Part shown: positions 17,740 through 25,704 of the stretch, piece after piece
Layout: the number at the start of each line of letters is the position of its first letter
Position numbering within the stretch: the first letter of the stretch is position 1
Origin: a virus
Direction: 5' to 3' (one strand)
DNA length: 58,424 nucleotides
IMG/VR virus record: IMGVR_UViG_3300030328_002738
Span: 1-58,424 of that record
Notes under the pieces: generated by a model
What the model was told of the DNA's origin: nothing
The model's database searches: none
What the model saw: the letters and a program-made list of their open reading frames with translations, nothing else
Position numbers and translations under genes: made by a program

Positions 17740-18886
17740 AATTCATAACATTTGTCTGAAGGTATCCTTCTAACCCTCTATTCTTACTCCATATAAAAGC
17801 TTGTCCACATCTAAGCGTTCCTACATATCCTTGAGTTTTATGCCAATTATCATTAGCACAAATGGATGGTATAAATCTAACTTTAGTTCCCATATATTCA
17901 TTAAGCATTTCTTTATGTTTATGTCCACAATGAATTTCTCTTACTTTTGCTCGACTCCACATTTCAGGTTGCTCTGTAGCAATTAATAATGGTAACTCTG
18001 CAGATTTTTCTTTATCTCCGTGTGTAAACATAATCATATTAATTCCATATTCATAATATTTACGAGAATCTAATCCGTTATCTATTGTAATGTTTTTATT
18101 GTTATGATACAAAGCATCTAAAACTTCTCCCACATAAAACATGCGTTCAAAGTCATGATTACCTTGTACTACAACAACATCTACTGGTGCAAATTGTGCT
18201 AAATATTCTATAGCTTTAGTAACTAAATGCCAATAACCTCTAAAAGATTGACGCCATCGCATACTATCTTGTTGAGGTGTACCTTTAGTTGTAGCTCTAC
18301 TCATACCTTCTGAATTTAAACCATCATTACCAACCGGTAATAAAAATCTATCTATTTCAAGACCATCTGCTTTTCTATGCAAATCTATAATAGCTTGCAT
18401 ATAATGTTCCTCTATAGCTTCTGGTCCTTCATCAGTAATTTTACCATAATGTATATCTGGTAATGATATTTCATAAAGTACTGGATCTTTTGGTTTAGTA
18501 TATTTAATCTTTTTTACTTTAGCGGATCTTGTACGTATATAATCTAATAACTCTTCTTTAACTTGAGGCTGTTCATGCCATTGATTATGTGTTACTATAC
18601 TATAACGTTGTTCACCGTTAAAATTCTGCCAAAATTTAACAGACTTTACATCTGCCATTGTTAAACCGTTATCTAATAAGTGTTTTGTGAAAGCTTGGCT
18701 TTGGCTAAGTTCATGGCCATTATCATTATTCATTCTTTCTTGTACCCACTCTTCAGAAGTTACTAGTTTTTTACAATCTTTAATAATTGCTGAATCTACT
18801 TCCCATTTTTTTGCTAAAAATTCAACTCCTTTTTTTAAATATCCTTTCCGTGTTCTTAATTTTTCAATAATTTCATCTCTTGTCAT
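17717..18886 (-). CDS. calcineurin-like metallophosphoesterase
   Basis: A 389-residue protein. All blocks of the two-metal calcineurin-like fold are visible: DIH (D144, H146), GND (186-188), GNHD (242-245), THGD (H289) and GHKH (321-324). The first ~45 residues form a helical segment resembling a small helix-turn-helix domain. Related phage proteins are encoded beside replication genes and may act on nucleic acid ends or nucleotides; the substrate is not known. Here it sits between the primase (4-base overlap) and a PD-(D/E)XK nuclease, consistent with DNA end processing, perhaps in an SbcD-like way but without an SbcC partner in view. Confidence 0.85.
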   Translation of the reverse strand: MTRDEIIEKLRTRKGYLKKGVEFLAKKWEVDSAIIKDCKKLVTSEEWVQERMNNDNGHELSQSQAFTKHLLDNGLTMADVKSVKFWQNFNGEQRYSIVTHNQWHEQPQVKEELLDYIRTRSAKVKKIKYTKPKDPVLYEISLPDIHYGKITDEGPEAIEEHYMQAIIDLHRKADGLEIDRFLLPVGNDGLNSEGMSRATTKGTPQQDSMRWRQSFRGYWHLVTKAIEYLAQFAPVDVVVVQGNHDFERMFYVGEVLDALYHNNKNITIDNGLDSRKYYEYGINMIMFTHGDKEKSAELPLLIATEQPEMWSRAKVREIHCGHKHKEMLNEYMGTKVRFIPSICANDNWHKTQGYVGTLRCGQAFIWSKNRGLEGYLQTNVMNYGVEEES

Positions 18887-19875
18887 TCTAATATAATTTT
18901 AAGTTCATTAAAACTGTTTTCCTTAGATATTAAATCAGATGGATCTTTTGATTCAAATCCTCTAGGTAAACAGATGTTATTAAAACCATATAAGTCGCAG
19001 ATTTTCTTAGCCATTGTTTGGCCAGGATTATCTTCTTTATTAAAATCGTTATCGTATAAAATTTCTATTGTTTTGAATCTTTTTTTAAGCTCACTTATTA
19101 AACTCTTTTCAGGTATTTGCATTTCACTTTGCATAGCTATAGCATTATAGCCGGCAGCATGTAAACACATAACATCTTTGAGTGATGAAGTAATGATAAG
19201 TCTTTCCCCAGTTTTTGGGAGTTGGTTGAAGCCTTGTATATCTAACTTTGTTGTATTGCTTAACCACTTATTTTTATCTTCATAAGGAGAATAGATTTTA
19301 TATCGATTTTTAAACCTAAAGGCGTAAGTAATTGATTTACAAGTAAATCTATTATTATTCACCCAAAAATGACTTATAGGTTCTACTGCAAACTTAATTA
19401 GTATTTTCTTACTAACCAAGTATTTAGACCAAAATTTCGCATCTTCTTTATTCCAAGGTCGGCTTTTCTTTCTTATAAGTACTGGTTTTTTATCAAATTT
19501 TGGTACTTTATTTTGTCTATAAGCCATAATACCCATAGTAAATTGTTTTCCAGCCTTATTAGGAGCTAACCCTAAATTGAAGTCACAGTCTATTATTCGC
19601 AGAGCATCTATGAAAGTGCAATTATATTTATATTTAACATAATTAAAACAATCAAAAACATGTTCAGAATTTCCAAAATCTTTATATAATAATTTACCAT
19701 TGTATGGAGTTATATAAACAGTAGGAGAGTTGTCTTGTCTAAGATCGCTATTAAATTTTTTACCTAGCGTCTTAAAAGTTGGACAATAATACACAAAAAT
19801 GTCATACTCAGTAATTTTACTAAGTATGACATCAGTGTGTAAATGATCATTGCTATCTCTGCTTTTTATAGCCAT
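18883..19875 (-). CDS. DnaG-like primase (TOPRIM)
   Basis: About 330 residues, making RNA primers at the fork. The start is placed at 19875, where the ATG overlaps the SSB stop as TAATG; an in-frame ATG 57 bases upstream (19932) is possible but lies inside the SSB gene. The N-terminal part (FNSDLRQD ... KDFG ... DCFNYV) resembles the DnaG zinc-domain fold but lacks the zinc cysteines. The TOPRIM part has IITSSLKD (D234) and LYDNDF (D275, D277). The usual catalytic glutamate of TOPRIM is replaced by serine (TSSLKD). The stop overlaps the phosphoesterase start by 4 bases. The DnaB-like helicase encoded upstream is its expected partner. Confidence 0.82.
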   Translation of the reverse strand: MAIKSRDSNDHLHTDVILSKITEYDIFVYYCPTFKTLGKKFNSDLRQDNSPTVYITPYNGKLLYKDFGNSEHVFDCFNYVKYKYNCTFIDALRIIDCDFNLGLAPNKAGKQFTMGIMAYRQNKVPKFDKKPVLIRKKSRPWNKEDAKFWSKYLVSKKILIKFAVEPISHFWVNNNRFTCKSITYAFRFKNRYKIYSPYEDKNKWLSNTTKLDIQGFNQLPKTGERLIITSSLKDVMCLHAAGYNAIAMQSEMQIPEKSLISELKKRFKTIEILYDNDFNKEDNPGQTMAKKICDLYGFNNICLPRGFESKDPSDLISKENSFNELKIILE

Positions 19876-20657
19876 TAGAATGGAAGGTCTTCTTCGGCTG
19901 AGCCATTTGTAGCCACACTTTCTGTTGTCCAATCTTCATTTTCCCCAATAGTATCTGGAGTAACTAAAGTAGCTGTTGCAACATGTGTTCCCCATTTAAG
20001 ATCCGCATTAAAGTCTGCATTAAATGATCCATAGTCATCATTAAGCGCTTTAATAAATAAATCGTCACGCTGAGGTTTTACTCTTCCAAAATATTTAGTA
20101 TATACTTGTTGATATTTATCATCTTTAACTCCAATAAGCACTCTAACTTGATTTGTTTTTAAACTTTCTACTAAAGCTTTAATTTCTGCTAAATCTCCAT
20201 TAGCAATATTTGACATAGTATCAAAATAAACTTCATCTCCTGATGCTACATTAGCCCAAGCTTTAACAAAATTAATAAGAGTTTCTTCCCCGGTAAAAGC
20301 TTTTCTTTGTCCTTCTGATTTCCACCACTCATATGTAGGCGAGTCTTCAGACCATGTTGATTGTCCAATATTATTCATCCATTGGAATTTACCATTTTGA
20401 GATACTTTAGGTTTATTTTGCATTAATATTTCTAATTTAAAATTACCGTCAGCATTACTTAGCCAGAATACAACTTTATTGTATGATTCTCCACTAAATT
20501 CTACTGAGTAATTAGGTTCTTGTTTAACATTAATATCCATTGCATGTAATTCTGCCATTGTTGGATTTACTGCTTTAACAGTAACGTTTGTTAAACCTGA
20601 GAAAGTTTTAATTCCTCCTACTACTTCTTCTGTGCTTGCATTACTTTGTATTGCCAT
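19875..20657 (-). CDS. SSB-like single-stranded DNA-binding protein
   Basis: A 260-residue protein that ends in EEDLPF, the acidic tip by which SSB proteins recruit replication partners. The central region has alternating hydrophobic and polar residues expected of an OB fold, with many aromatic residues that could stack on DNA (for example QNGKFQWMNN). It is longer than bacterial SSB (about 170 residues). The stop overlaps the primase start (TAATG), so binding protein and primase are co-translated. The leader TAAATTAAAAAATCAATAAA is typical of Bacteroidota starts. Confidence 0.75.
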   Translation of the reverse strand: MAIQSNASTEEVVGGIKTFSGLTNVTVKAVNPTMAELHAMDINVKQEPNYSVEFSGESYNKVVFWLSNADGNFKLEILMQNKPKVSQNGKFQWMNNIGQSTWSEDSPTYEWWKSEGQRKAFTGEETLINFVKAWANVASGDEVYFDTMSNIANGDLAEIKALVESLKTNQVRVLIGVKDDKYQQVYTKYFGRVKPQRDDLFIKALNDDYGSFNADFNADLKWGTHVATATLVTPDTIGENEDWTTESVATNGSAEEDLPF

Positions 20658-20677
20658 AATTTTATTGATTTTTTAAT

Positions 20678-21160
20678 TTATAATTCGAACGTATTATCGT
20701 CCATTTCTATTTCGTCTTCATTTGTATCAGATGCAGCTTTCAATAAAGTTTCTTCTGGAGTTTCATATTCCGTAGGACTCAATATATCTAATACAGCTGC
20801 TTCTGTATCTTTTAACTCAGTTTTAACTTGTTCAACTGTCTCAATAGCATCGTCTATAGCTTGCTCTAAAGTTACTTGATTAGGATCAGGCTCTTCTCTA
20901 TCTATAACAGTACCAGTTTCTTTTATTCTATCTTCTGTTATATCATCTACAAAACTAAAAGATAAAGCTTTTTTTCTACTAGGTCTTCTACCTTTAAGAA
21001 ATGGATGTTTAAACATTTCATCTACTTCCCAAGGTTTAATGCTATATTTAATAGCCATCTCTGCTTTGCTAATTCCATCTTTAAGATCTTGATCTATCAT
21101 GGAAACAGTAATTTGTTCCGGTGTTTCTCCGGCTTCTACATTTGTTCGTGTGTTAATCAT
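20678..21160 (-). CDS. hypothetical acidic protein with HTH-like N-terminus, 160 aa
   Basis: I do not recognise the family. Residues 20-60 (MIDQDLKDGISKAEMAIKY onward) read like a small helix-turn-helix, followed by the basic patch GRRPSRKKA. From residue 85 on the protein is strongly acidic and helical. A DNA- or protein-binding adaptor in replication or recombination is plausible, since it lies between the SSB-like gene and the Sak4-like ATPase gene with gaps of 20 and 10 bases. No catalytic motif is visible. Confidence 0.6.
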   Translation of the reverse strand: MINTRTNVEAGETPEQITVSMIDQDLKDGISKAEMAIKYSIKPWEVDEMFKHPFLKGRRPSRKKALSFSFVDDITEDRIKETGTVIDREEPDPNQVTLEQAIDDAIETVEQVKTELKDTEAAVLDILSPTEYETPEETLLKAASDTNEDEIEMDDNTFEL

Positions 21161-21170
21161 TTTTTTAATT

Positions 21171-21878
21171 TTAATCTATGAATATTTCTGACCATTTCAT
21201 AGGGATGGTCTTGCCCTTTAAGTGCCCACATCTAGATCCAGCAGTTATATCATCGAGGGAATCAAAAGAAACCATAGTCTCATCTCCGTCGCGGTAAATA
21301 TAACCAACTGCATCCGCATTAGCACAAGTAATTTGCTTAATTTTACCGGTTAAATCAAGGTCCTTAACAGCAACCTCTTTACCTTTCTTTTCAAGCATTT
21401 TATCTTTTAAATGTCCAACTAAAATAATATGATCCGCTAGTTTATTCAATTTATCTATCCATTCTTTATAAGCCATCCTTAAATAAAGATAACCTGCGCC
21501 ATTAGGCAATGATAGTACTGATGCACCAGGGTTTTTAGTATCAAAGTTTTTACCCATAGGAGTTCTCATATAAATTTGTTTAGCATATCCTTCACACCAT
21601 TCTTCTAATTTAGATATAGTGTCAATAGCTATATATTTATATGGACGCCCTTCTTTCATAATTGCTGAACCAATAGCTTGTAAATCTTTCAGACTATGTG
21701 CTTTAACTTTTAAAGCATCAATCATATCTGAGCCATCTTCTAAATCTATTATTAAACAATCATCTAACTGTGATAATACTGTAGTCTTACCTATCTTAGG
21801 TGGACCATATATTATCATATTCTTAGGCGATTTACGGCTCGCCTTTACCTTTGTTTTTGGTAATTCCATAATTTCCAT
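21171..21878 (-). CDS. Sak4-like RecA-fold ATPase
   Basis: A 235-residue P-loop ATPase with Walker A GPPKIGKTT (25-33), an acidic DLEDGSD strand after it, and Walker B-like YIAIDTISKLEEW. Size and motifs fit the phage Sak4/AAA_24 group, which promotes single-strand annealing and recombination together with SSB. The SSB-like gene two genes downstream supports this. The N-terminus (PKTKVKASRKSPKN) is basic. A replication-clamp or helicase-loader role cannot be excluded. Confidence 0.78.
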   Translation of the reverse strand: MEIMELPKTKVKASRKSPKNMIIYGPPKIGKTTVLSQLDDCLIIDLEDGSDMIDALKVKAHSLKDLQAIGSAIMKEGRPYKYIAIDTISKLEEWCEGYAKQIYMRTPMGKNFDTKNPGASVLSLPNGAGYLYLRMAYKEWIDKLNKLADHIILVGHLKDKMLEKKGKEVAVKDLDLTGKIKQITCANADAVGYIYRDGDETMVSFDSLDDITAGSRCGHLKGKTIPMKWSEIFID

Positions 21879-21882
21879 ATTA

Positions 21883-22044
21883 TTATTTTTTAGTTTTTAA
21901 TTTAGATCTTAGCGTATTTCTTCTAGACAACAATTGTGAAACTTTATCTTCATCATTTTTGAAGCGTTTCATCCTTTTATCTATTTGATTTATTTCGTTT
22001 AAGACTGCTAATTTGATCTTGTTCCTCCCGTTTCTTTTGCTCAT
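21883..22044 (-). CDS. small basic protein, 53 aa
   Basis: A short reading frame starting with MSKRNGRNKIK and ending in LRSKLKTKK. It is very basic and predicted helical. Its ATG has a good A/T leader (AAATATAAATAATT) like neighbouring genes. It overlaps the next small gene (21977-22135) by 68 bases in another frame, so one of the two may not be expressed. It ends 4 bases before the Sak4-like gene starts. No function can be assigned. Confidence 0.5.
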   Translation of the reverse strand: MSKRNGRNKIKLAVLNEINQIDKRMKRFKNDEDKVSQLLSRRNTLRSKLKTKK

Positions 22045-22135
22045 AATTATTTATATTTTTAATTAATTTTTCATTTTGAGTTAATTCCCTTTTGAATATC
22101 TTAAGTATTCTAGATTTCATTATTTCTCTAAACAT
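21977..22135 (-). CDS. small charged protein, 52 aa
   Basis: A short reading frame whose ATG overlaps the stop of the DnaB-like helicase gene (TAATG), the coupling seen throughout this genome. The product (MFREIMKSRILK ...) is helical and rich in Lys, Glu and Gln. It could be a helicase accessory factor, but this rests on position alone. It overlaps the 53-residue frame downstream by 68 bases. Confidence 0.5.
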   Translation of the reverse strand: MFREIMKSRILKIFKRELTQNEKLIKNINNYEQKKREEQDQISSLKRNKSNR

Positions 22136-23088
22136 TATTTTGCTCTTTCGTTAATAGTAAATGTTGACATCTCCGCTTCATATGGTATCATACCTAATAA
22201 ACCATCTCTATTCTTTTCTACATGTACTGCTAATAGTTTAATTGGATCAGCTCCACAATATAAATCTGTAATACCATACAAATCATGAGGTCTTTGTAAC
22301 ATCATAACAACATGTGCGTCCTGTCCAATACTATCACCGCCAAACAAATCTGTCAGCAATGGTTGATATTGTGCTTTAGCACGATGTTCTTGTTCTATGT
22401 TACGATTTAACTGAGATAATAATATGTTTATAGTTCCCATTTTAGCTTGGAGCCACATACATCCTTTAGATACTTCGTTAAGTTTTTGTAACTCATGTTC
22501 CTTTTCACTTAAGATCAGTCTAGAGTGATCAAAAACATTAACAATAGTATGGTCAGGTTTCTTATTTGTTATTTCAACATTAGCATTTTTAACAAATTCC
22601 ATATCTCTAGGAATATTATTAAAATATATTGGATAGTGAGCATATTTTAACACTTCTTTTTTAAATGCTTCATATGCTTCTCTTTCCAATTTACGTTCAA
22701 CAGATAATAATTCACTTACCTGTTTATTAGTTCCTTTAGCGCCCGCTCGCATTATTTGCTGATGCCCCGGCATTTCAAAACTCCAATATAGTACAAGTAA
22801 TTTCTTGTTTCTATTGTTATCTAATAAATCAAATATAAGTTGATTACTAAAAGCTGATTTACCTACACCTGGACGACCAGCTATTACATACATCTTACCT
22901 GGTTGTAAACCACCTAATAAGTTTTTGTTTAACCGCGTCCATTTAGTAGGAAATACTTGTCTTTGCCCTTTAATGCCACTCTCCACCTGGTAGAGAGAAG
23001 CACTAATTGCTTTATTAATACTTTTGAATCCACTATCCTTAAAGGGATCTTGTAATTCTTTTGGTAGTTGTTCTTCCGTCATTTTCAT
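22135..23088 (-). CDS. DnaB-like replicative helicase
   Basis: A 317-residue RecA-fold helicase that unwinds DNA at the fork. Walker A is GRPGVGKS (71-78), followed by LVLYWSFEMPGHQQ, typical of the DnaB H1a region. Later come NVFDHSRLI (Walker B position), LLSQLNRNIEQ and FGGDSIGQDAHVVMML, which match DnaB motifs H3 and H4. The protein lacks the N-terminal primase-interaction domain of full DnaB (about 450 residues), like many phage helicases. Its start overlaps the 181-residue gene upstream by 50 bases, and the primase is encoded downstream in the same operon. Confidence 0.87.
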   Translation of the reverse strand: MKMTEEQLPKELQDPFKDSGFKSINKAISASLYQVESGIKGQRQVFPTKWTRLNKNLLGGLQPGKMYVIAGRPGVGKSAFSNQLIFDLLDNNRNKKLLVLYWSFEMPGHQQIMRAGAKGTNKQVSELLSVERKLEREAYEAFKKEVLKYAHYPIYFNNIPRDMEFVKNANVEITNKKPDHTIVNVFDHSRLILSEKEHELQKLNEVSKGCMWLQAKMGTINILLSQLNRNIEQEHRAKAQYQPLLTDLFGGDSIGQDAHVVMMLQRPHDLYGITDLYCGADPIKLLAVHVEKNRDGLLGMIPYEAEMSTFTINERAK

Positions 23089-23584
23089 TTAAGTTTTCAT
23101 ACTTTTCCCAAGTATGGTTATTAATCCAAGTTTCTAAATTCTGCATATAACCTAAGCTATCCTCTTGTACTTTTAATTGTACTCTTAAAGCTTTGATTAT
23201 TTTATTGTGTAAATGTAATTTTCTACCAACAACACCCTTATACCTTTTTCTAGCTTTATCATTAGTTTTAGCTTTAGGATCTGCAGCGCAAAGAACTCTT
23301 ACACTTGTTTTAGTATGTACTCTATTAGGATATACTGATATTAATTCTTCAAACATTGCATCAAAATTATTTGTGAATAAAGATTTAAATTTATTTGTGA
23401 CTACTAGCGTATTTGCTGTCCAGTCCTCTATATATTCTTTATCTTCTAAATTTTTCCAATCTATATTAAGTTTAACATCTTTTAAATAAGAATAACCTTT
23501 TCTAAGTACTAAATATAATCCTATAAACTCATCTGGAGATAAGTCATTAGTCTTTAATAGTTCTAAATCTATTTCTATTGTCAT
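23039..23584 (-). CDS. hypothetical protein upstream of the helicase, possible loader
   Basis: A 181-residue protein without a motif I can name. The N-terminal half is acidic and helical, the C-terminal half basic (PKAKTNDKARKRYKGVVGRK). It ends 50 bases inside the DnaB-like helicase gene, so the two are tightly coupled. This position is often held by helicase loaders or replication initiation factors, but no AAA+ motif is present here. The short leader AAAATATATAAA precedes the ATG. Confidence 0.6.
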   Translation of the reverse strand: MTIEIDLELLKTNDLSPDEFIGLYLVLRKGYSYLKDVKLNIDWKNLEDKEYIEDWTANTLVVTNKFKSLFTNNFDAMFEELISVYPNRVHTKTSVRVLCAADPKAKTNDKARKRYKGVVGRKLHLHNKIIKALRVQLKVQEDSLGYMQNLETWINNHTWEKYENLNENDGRTTTKRITRSL

Positions 23585-23594
23585 TTTATATATT

Positions 23595-24758
23595 TTAAAT
23601 TATCCAATTTACATTATTCAGAGATCTGGTCGCATTCTTTAACCATTTCTCTTCTTGAGAATCTTTTACATATAAAATGTAAATCTCTCCTATTTTATCT
23701 TCTTGAAATCTAATTAGTCTTCCTACACGCTGTATCATAGATAGAGCTTTACTAGTAATCCCACATATAATACCCATATTAGCATCTGGTATATCTAAAC
23801 CTTGATTAAGAGCTTTAGTTGAACATAAAACATTTATAGCTCCTGTTTTAAAATCTTCTAAAGCTTTTTCTCTTTGTTTTTTAGTTTTCTTAGAATGATA
23901 AGCAGCAGATAATGGGTCAACAGATGCACATAGTTCATCTGTAAAATCATTAGCCCCACTAAATGCTAATATTTTACTACCCATATTTTCAAACACTAAG
24001 TTTTGAAATACAGCTACTTTATTAGATGCAAAATCTACTACTTTTTTACGATCTCTCATCGCTTTATAAAATAGTACTGCTGATTTCTTATCTGCAGGGT
24101 GTGCATTTTTATCTGCTAATAATCTCTTAGCTTCATCAAATGCATCAAATTGCCCAAGTTGATATTTATAATATACAAATGAATTGTTTATCTTTTTATA
24201 TTCATCTTTTTCAGCTGGAGTTAAACTCAAAGCTTTACAATATATATTATATGGAGCTACTATACCTTTGTCTACGCACTGATCTAAAGTGATGCTATAA
24301 ACAGTAGGAGCTAAATTATTTAATAACTCTCTATATTCTTGCTCTTCAGGTAATGTAGCAGTCATGCATAATAACTTATCATAAGTATTATTTTCAAAGA
24401 ACTTGCGGTATTGAGGACTTAAACCTAAATGAACCTCATCACATAGTACTATACTATAATGATTACCTATAAGTTTATATGCGCTTTGATAACAAAGAAC
24501 CTCAACGTTATCTGTGGAGACGCCCCATTTATCAAACTCTTCTATAAACTGATCTTGTAATTGTACAGTAGGTACAAGGATTAAAGCATTACCACCATAT
24601 TTAAGTGCATATTCTATTGCTAATACACCACATCTAGATTTACCAAAACCTGTACCTGCTATTATACTACCAATGTAACCATCAGCTGCCCAATTATTAA
24701 GGGCTTTCTTTTGCTCGACATCTCTAATATCATTTATTTGACTCACAATACTTTCCAT
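23595..24758 (-). CDS. SF2 DEAD/DEVH-box helicase
   Basis: A 387-residue superfamily 2 helicase. Motif I is GTGFGKS (35-41), motif II is DEVH (107-110), motif III is MTATLP, and the second RecA domain has LCSTKALNQGLDIP (motif V) and QRVGRLIR (motif VI). It is compact, with no extra nuclease domain, and resembles UvsW/RadD-type phage helicases that remodel forks or R-loops. It overlaps the winged-helix gene upstream by 16 bases and precedes the replicative helicase region, so it works in replication or recombination-dependent DNA synthesis. Confidence 0.88.
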   Translation of the reverse strand: MESIVSQINDIRDVEQKKALNNWAADGYIGSIIAGTGFGKSRCGVLAIEYALKYGGNALILVPTVQLQDQFIEEFDKWGVSTDNVEVLCYQSAYKLIGNHYSIVLCDEVHLGLSPQYRKFFENNTYDKLLCMTATLPEEQEYRELLNNLAPTVYSITLDQCVDKGIVAPYNIYCKALSLTPAEKDEYKKINNSFVYYKYQLGQFDAFDEAKRLLADKNAHPADKKSAVLFYKAMRDRKKVVDFASNKVAVFQNLVFENMGSKILAFSGANDFTDELCASVDPLSAAYHSKKTKKQREKALEDFKTGAINVLCSTKALNQGLDIPDANMGIICGITSKALSMIQRVGRLIRFQEDKIGEIYILYVKDSQEEKWLKNATRSLNNVNWII

Positions 24759-24997
24759 AAAGTAACTGTCCTATTAGTGTCGTTATCATAAGTTGTACCA
24801 TCAGCTGTAACCATACCTAGTCCTACTAATTCAGTTATTCGCCCTGTTACTCTATTTATATCCCAACCTAAAGCTTTAGCTATCATTCTATTTGTAGCTG
24901 AACCTTTTATTAGGAGCATGTCATAAACTGTTTTTCTTTTACCGTTTATAGTTTTCTTTAACTTTTTAAGGGAGTCAACCTGTGTTTGTCTAATCAT
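24743..24997 (-). CDS. winged helix-turn-helix protein, 84 aa
   Basis: A compact MarR-like winged helix. KRKTVYDMLLIKGSATNRMI gives helices 1 and 2, AKALGWDINRVTGRITEL the recognition region, and GMVTADGTTYDNDTNRTVTLWKV the wing. Such proteins bind double-stranded DNA as regulators or replication accessory factors. It overlaps the SF2 helicase gene downstream by 16 bases and the gene upstream by 8, so it is embedded in the replication operon. The target site is unknown. Confidence 0.7.
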   Translation of the reverse strand: MIRQTQVDSLKKLKKTINGKRKTVYDMLLIKGSATNRMIAKALGWDINRVTGRITELVGLGMVTADGTTYDNDTNRTVTLWKVL

Positions 24998-25259
24998 TTT
25001 TATTCTTTTTTAATTTATACTTTGTCATGTCATTATGAATCTGCAGTTGTTTAGGAGTAGGTAAAGGAATATAATCTTCTGGTTTATCAAAAAATCCACT
25101 GTATCCTGTTTGTCCTTGCCAAAACCTTTTTGTCTGCTCTTCTGTTTTACCACTATATTTAAAAAATCCATCAAATTCTACCACTCTCTCCTTCATTATC
25201 TCATCTATTCTGGCATTTTGTTTTGCCTCTTCTATTAAGTATTTAGTTTCTTCTTTCAT
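24990..25259 (-). CDS. hypothetical protein, 89 aa
   Basis: A soluble protein with charged N- and C-terminal helices around an aromatic/Gly segment (WQGTGYSGFF-like: RFWQGQTGYSGFFDKPEDY). No known motif. Its start overlaps the stop of the 56-residue gene upstream (ATGA, 4 bases) and its end overlaps the winged-helix gene by 8 bases, so all three are co-translated. Confidence 0.6.
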   Translation of the reverse strand: MKEETKYLIEEAKQNARIDEIMKERVVEFDGFFKYSGKTEEQTKRFWQGQTGYSGFFDKPEDYIPLPTPKQLQIHNDMTKYKLKKNKND

Positions 25260-25426
25260 ATCTTATATTTTTTCTTAAGCTCATTTCTTTTTTTAATTAA
25301 ATCTGATTTCTTAGCCCTAGGAGCTTTAAACATAGGGTTAATAGATTCTGTTACTACATTCTTTTTCATTCTAGATATTGTACCTTCTAACTCACGTACA
25401 ATTTCTTTTGCTTTTTCTATTGTCAT
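25256..25426 (-). CDS. small basic helical protein, 56 aa
   Basis: A reading frame of 56 codons (MTIEKAKEIVRELEGTISRM ... KKKYKI) with a coiled-coil-like first half and very basic second half. It is preceded by AAAATAAAAAATT and overlaps the next gene by 4 bases (ATGA), both signs of a real gene. The ATG lies 16 bases after the end of a pseudoknot-forming intergenic element. Function is unknown; a nucleic-acid-binding accessory role would fit its charge. Confidence 0.65.
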   Translation of the reverse strand: MTIEKAKEIVRELEGTISRMKKNVVTESINPMFKAPRAKKSDLIKKRNELKKKYKI

Positions 25427-25442
25427 AATTTTTTATTTTAAA

Positions 25443-25527
25443 AATACTCAAGGGTGGACAAGAGTATTAACGTGGTTGTGGATTAGTGACTACTTCGTGC
25501 AGTTCTATTTCCTTTATGCCCACCCTT
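25443..25527 (-). ncRNA. intergenic RNA with perfect H-type pseudoknot (element E)
   Basis: Read leftward, the 8-base arm 25520-25527 (AAGGGTGG on this strand) pairs perfectly with 25450-25457. That second arm lies in the 12-base loop of a perfect 7-bp hairpin (25462-25468 with 25443-25449). The order of strands is S1a-S2a-S1b-S2b, an H-type pseudoknot with loops of 51, 4 and 0 bases. It ends 16 bases before the ATG at 25426. A leader regulating the small-protein/winged-helix/SF2 helicase unit is the simplest reading. Confidence 0.6.
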
Positions 25528-25548
25528 TCGTATATACTTGGGTATAAA

Positions 25549-25630
25549 ATAAGAGAGAGTCTCTCGGAGACTGCATGCTCTTGTGAAATTAGAAGCCTTA
25601 AGGACTTACACGCACCTTTCTCTCTCTTAT
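25549..25630 (-). ncRNA. long hairpin after the polymerase gene
   Basis: A perfect 11-bp stem (25549-25559 with 25620-25630, ATAAGAGAGAG/CTCTCTCTTAT) encloses 60 bases that contain smaller hairpins (GTCTC-TCG-GAGAC at 25559-25571) and the palindromes GCATGC and CCTTAAGG. A 5-bp hairpin (25533-25537 with 25542-25546) flanks it. It lies between the DNA polymerase stop (25705) and the pseudoknot at 25443-25527, so the 278-base gap is almost fully structured. It may be a processing site or part of one larger RNA. Confidence 0.5.
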
Positions 25631-25704
25631 CTTATTCAGTATATTTAAGGCAAACATTTAATATTAAGGATGTCTCTTAAACACCCAGTTAGATTAAACC
25701 TTAT

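Noticed and set aside
25486-25680. Rightward 64-codon frame in the gap beside DNA polymerase
   Set aside because: No leader, composition unlike the other genes, and the bases are explained by RNA stems on the opposite strand.
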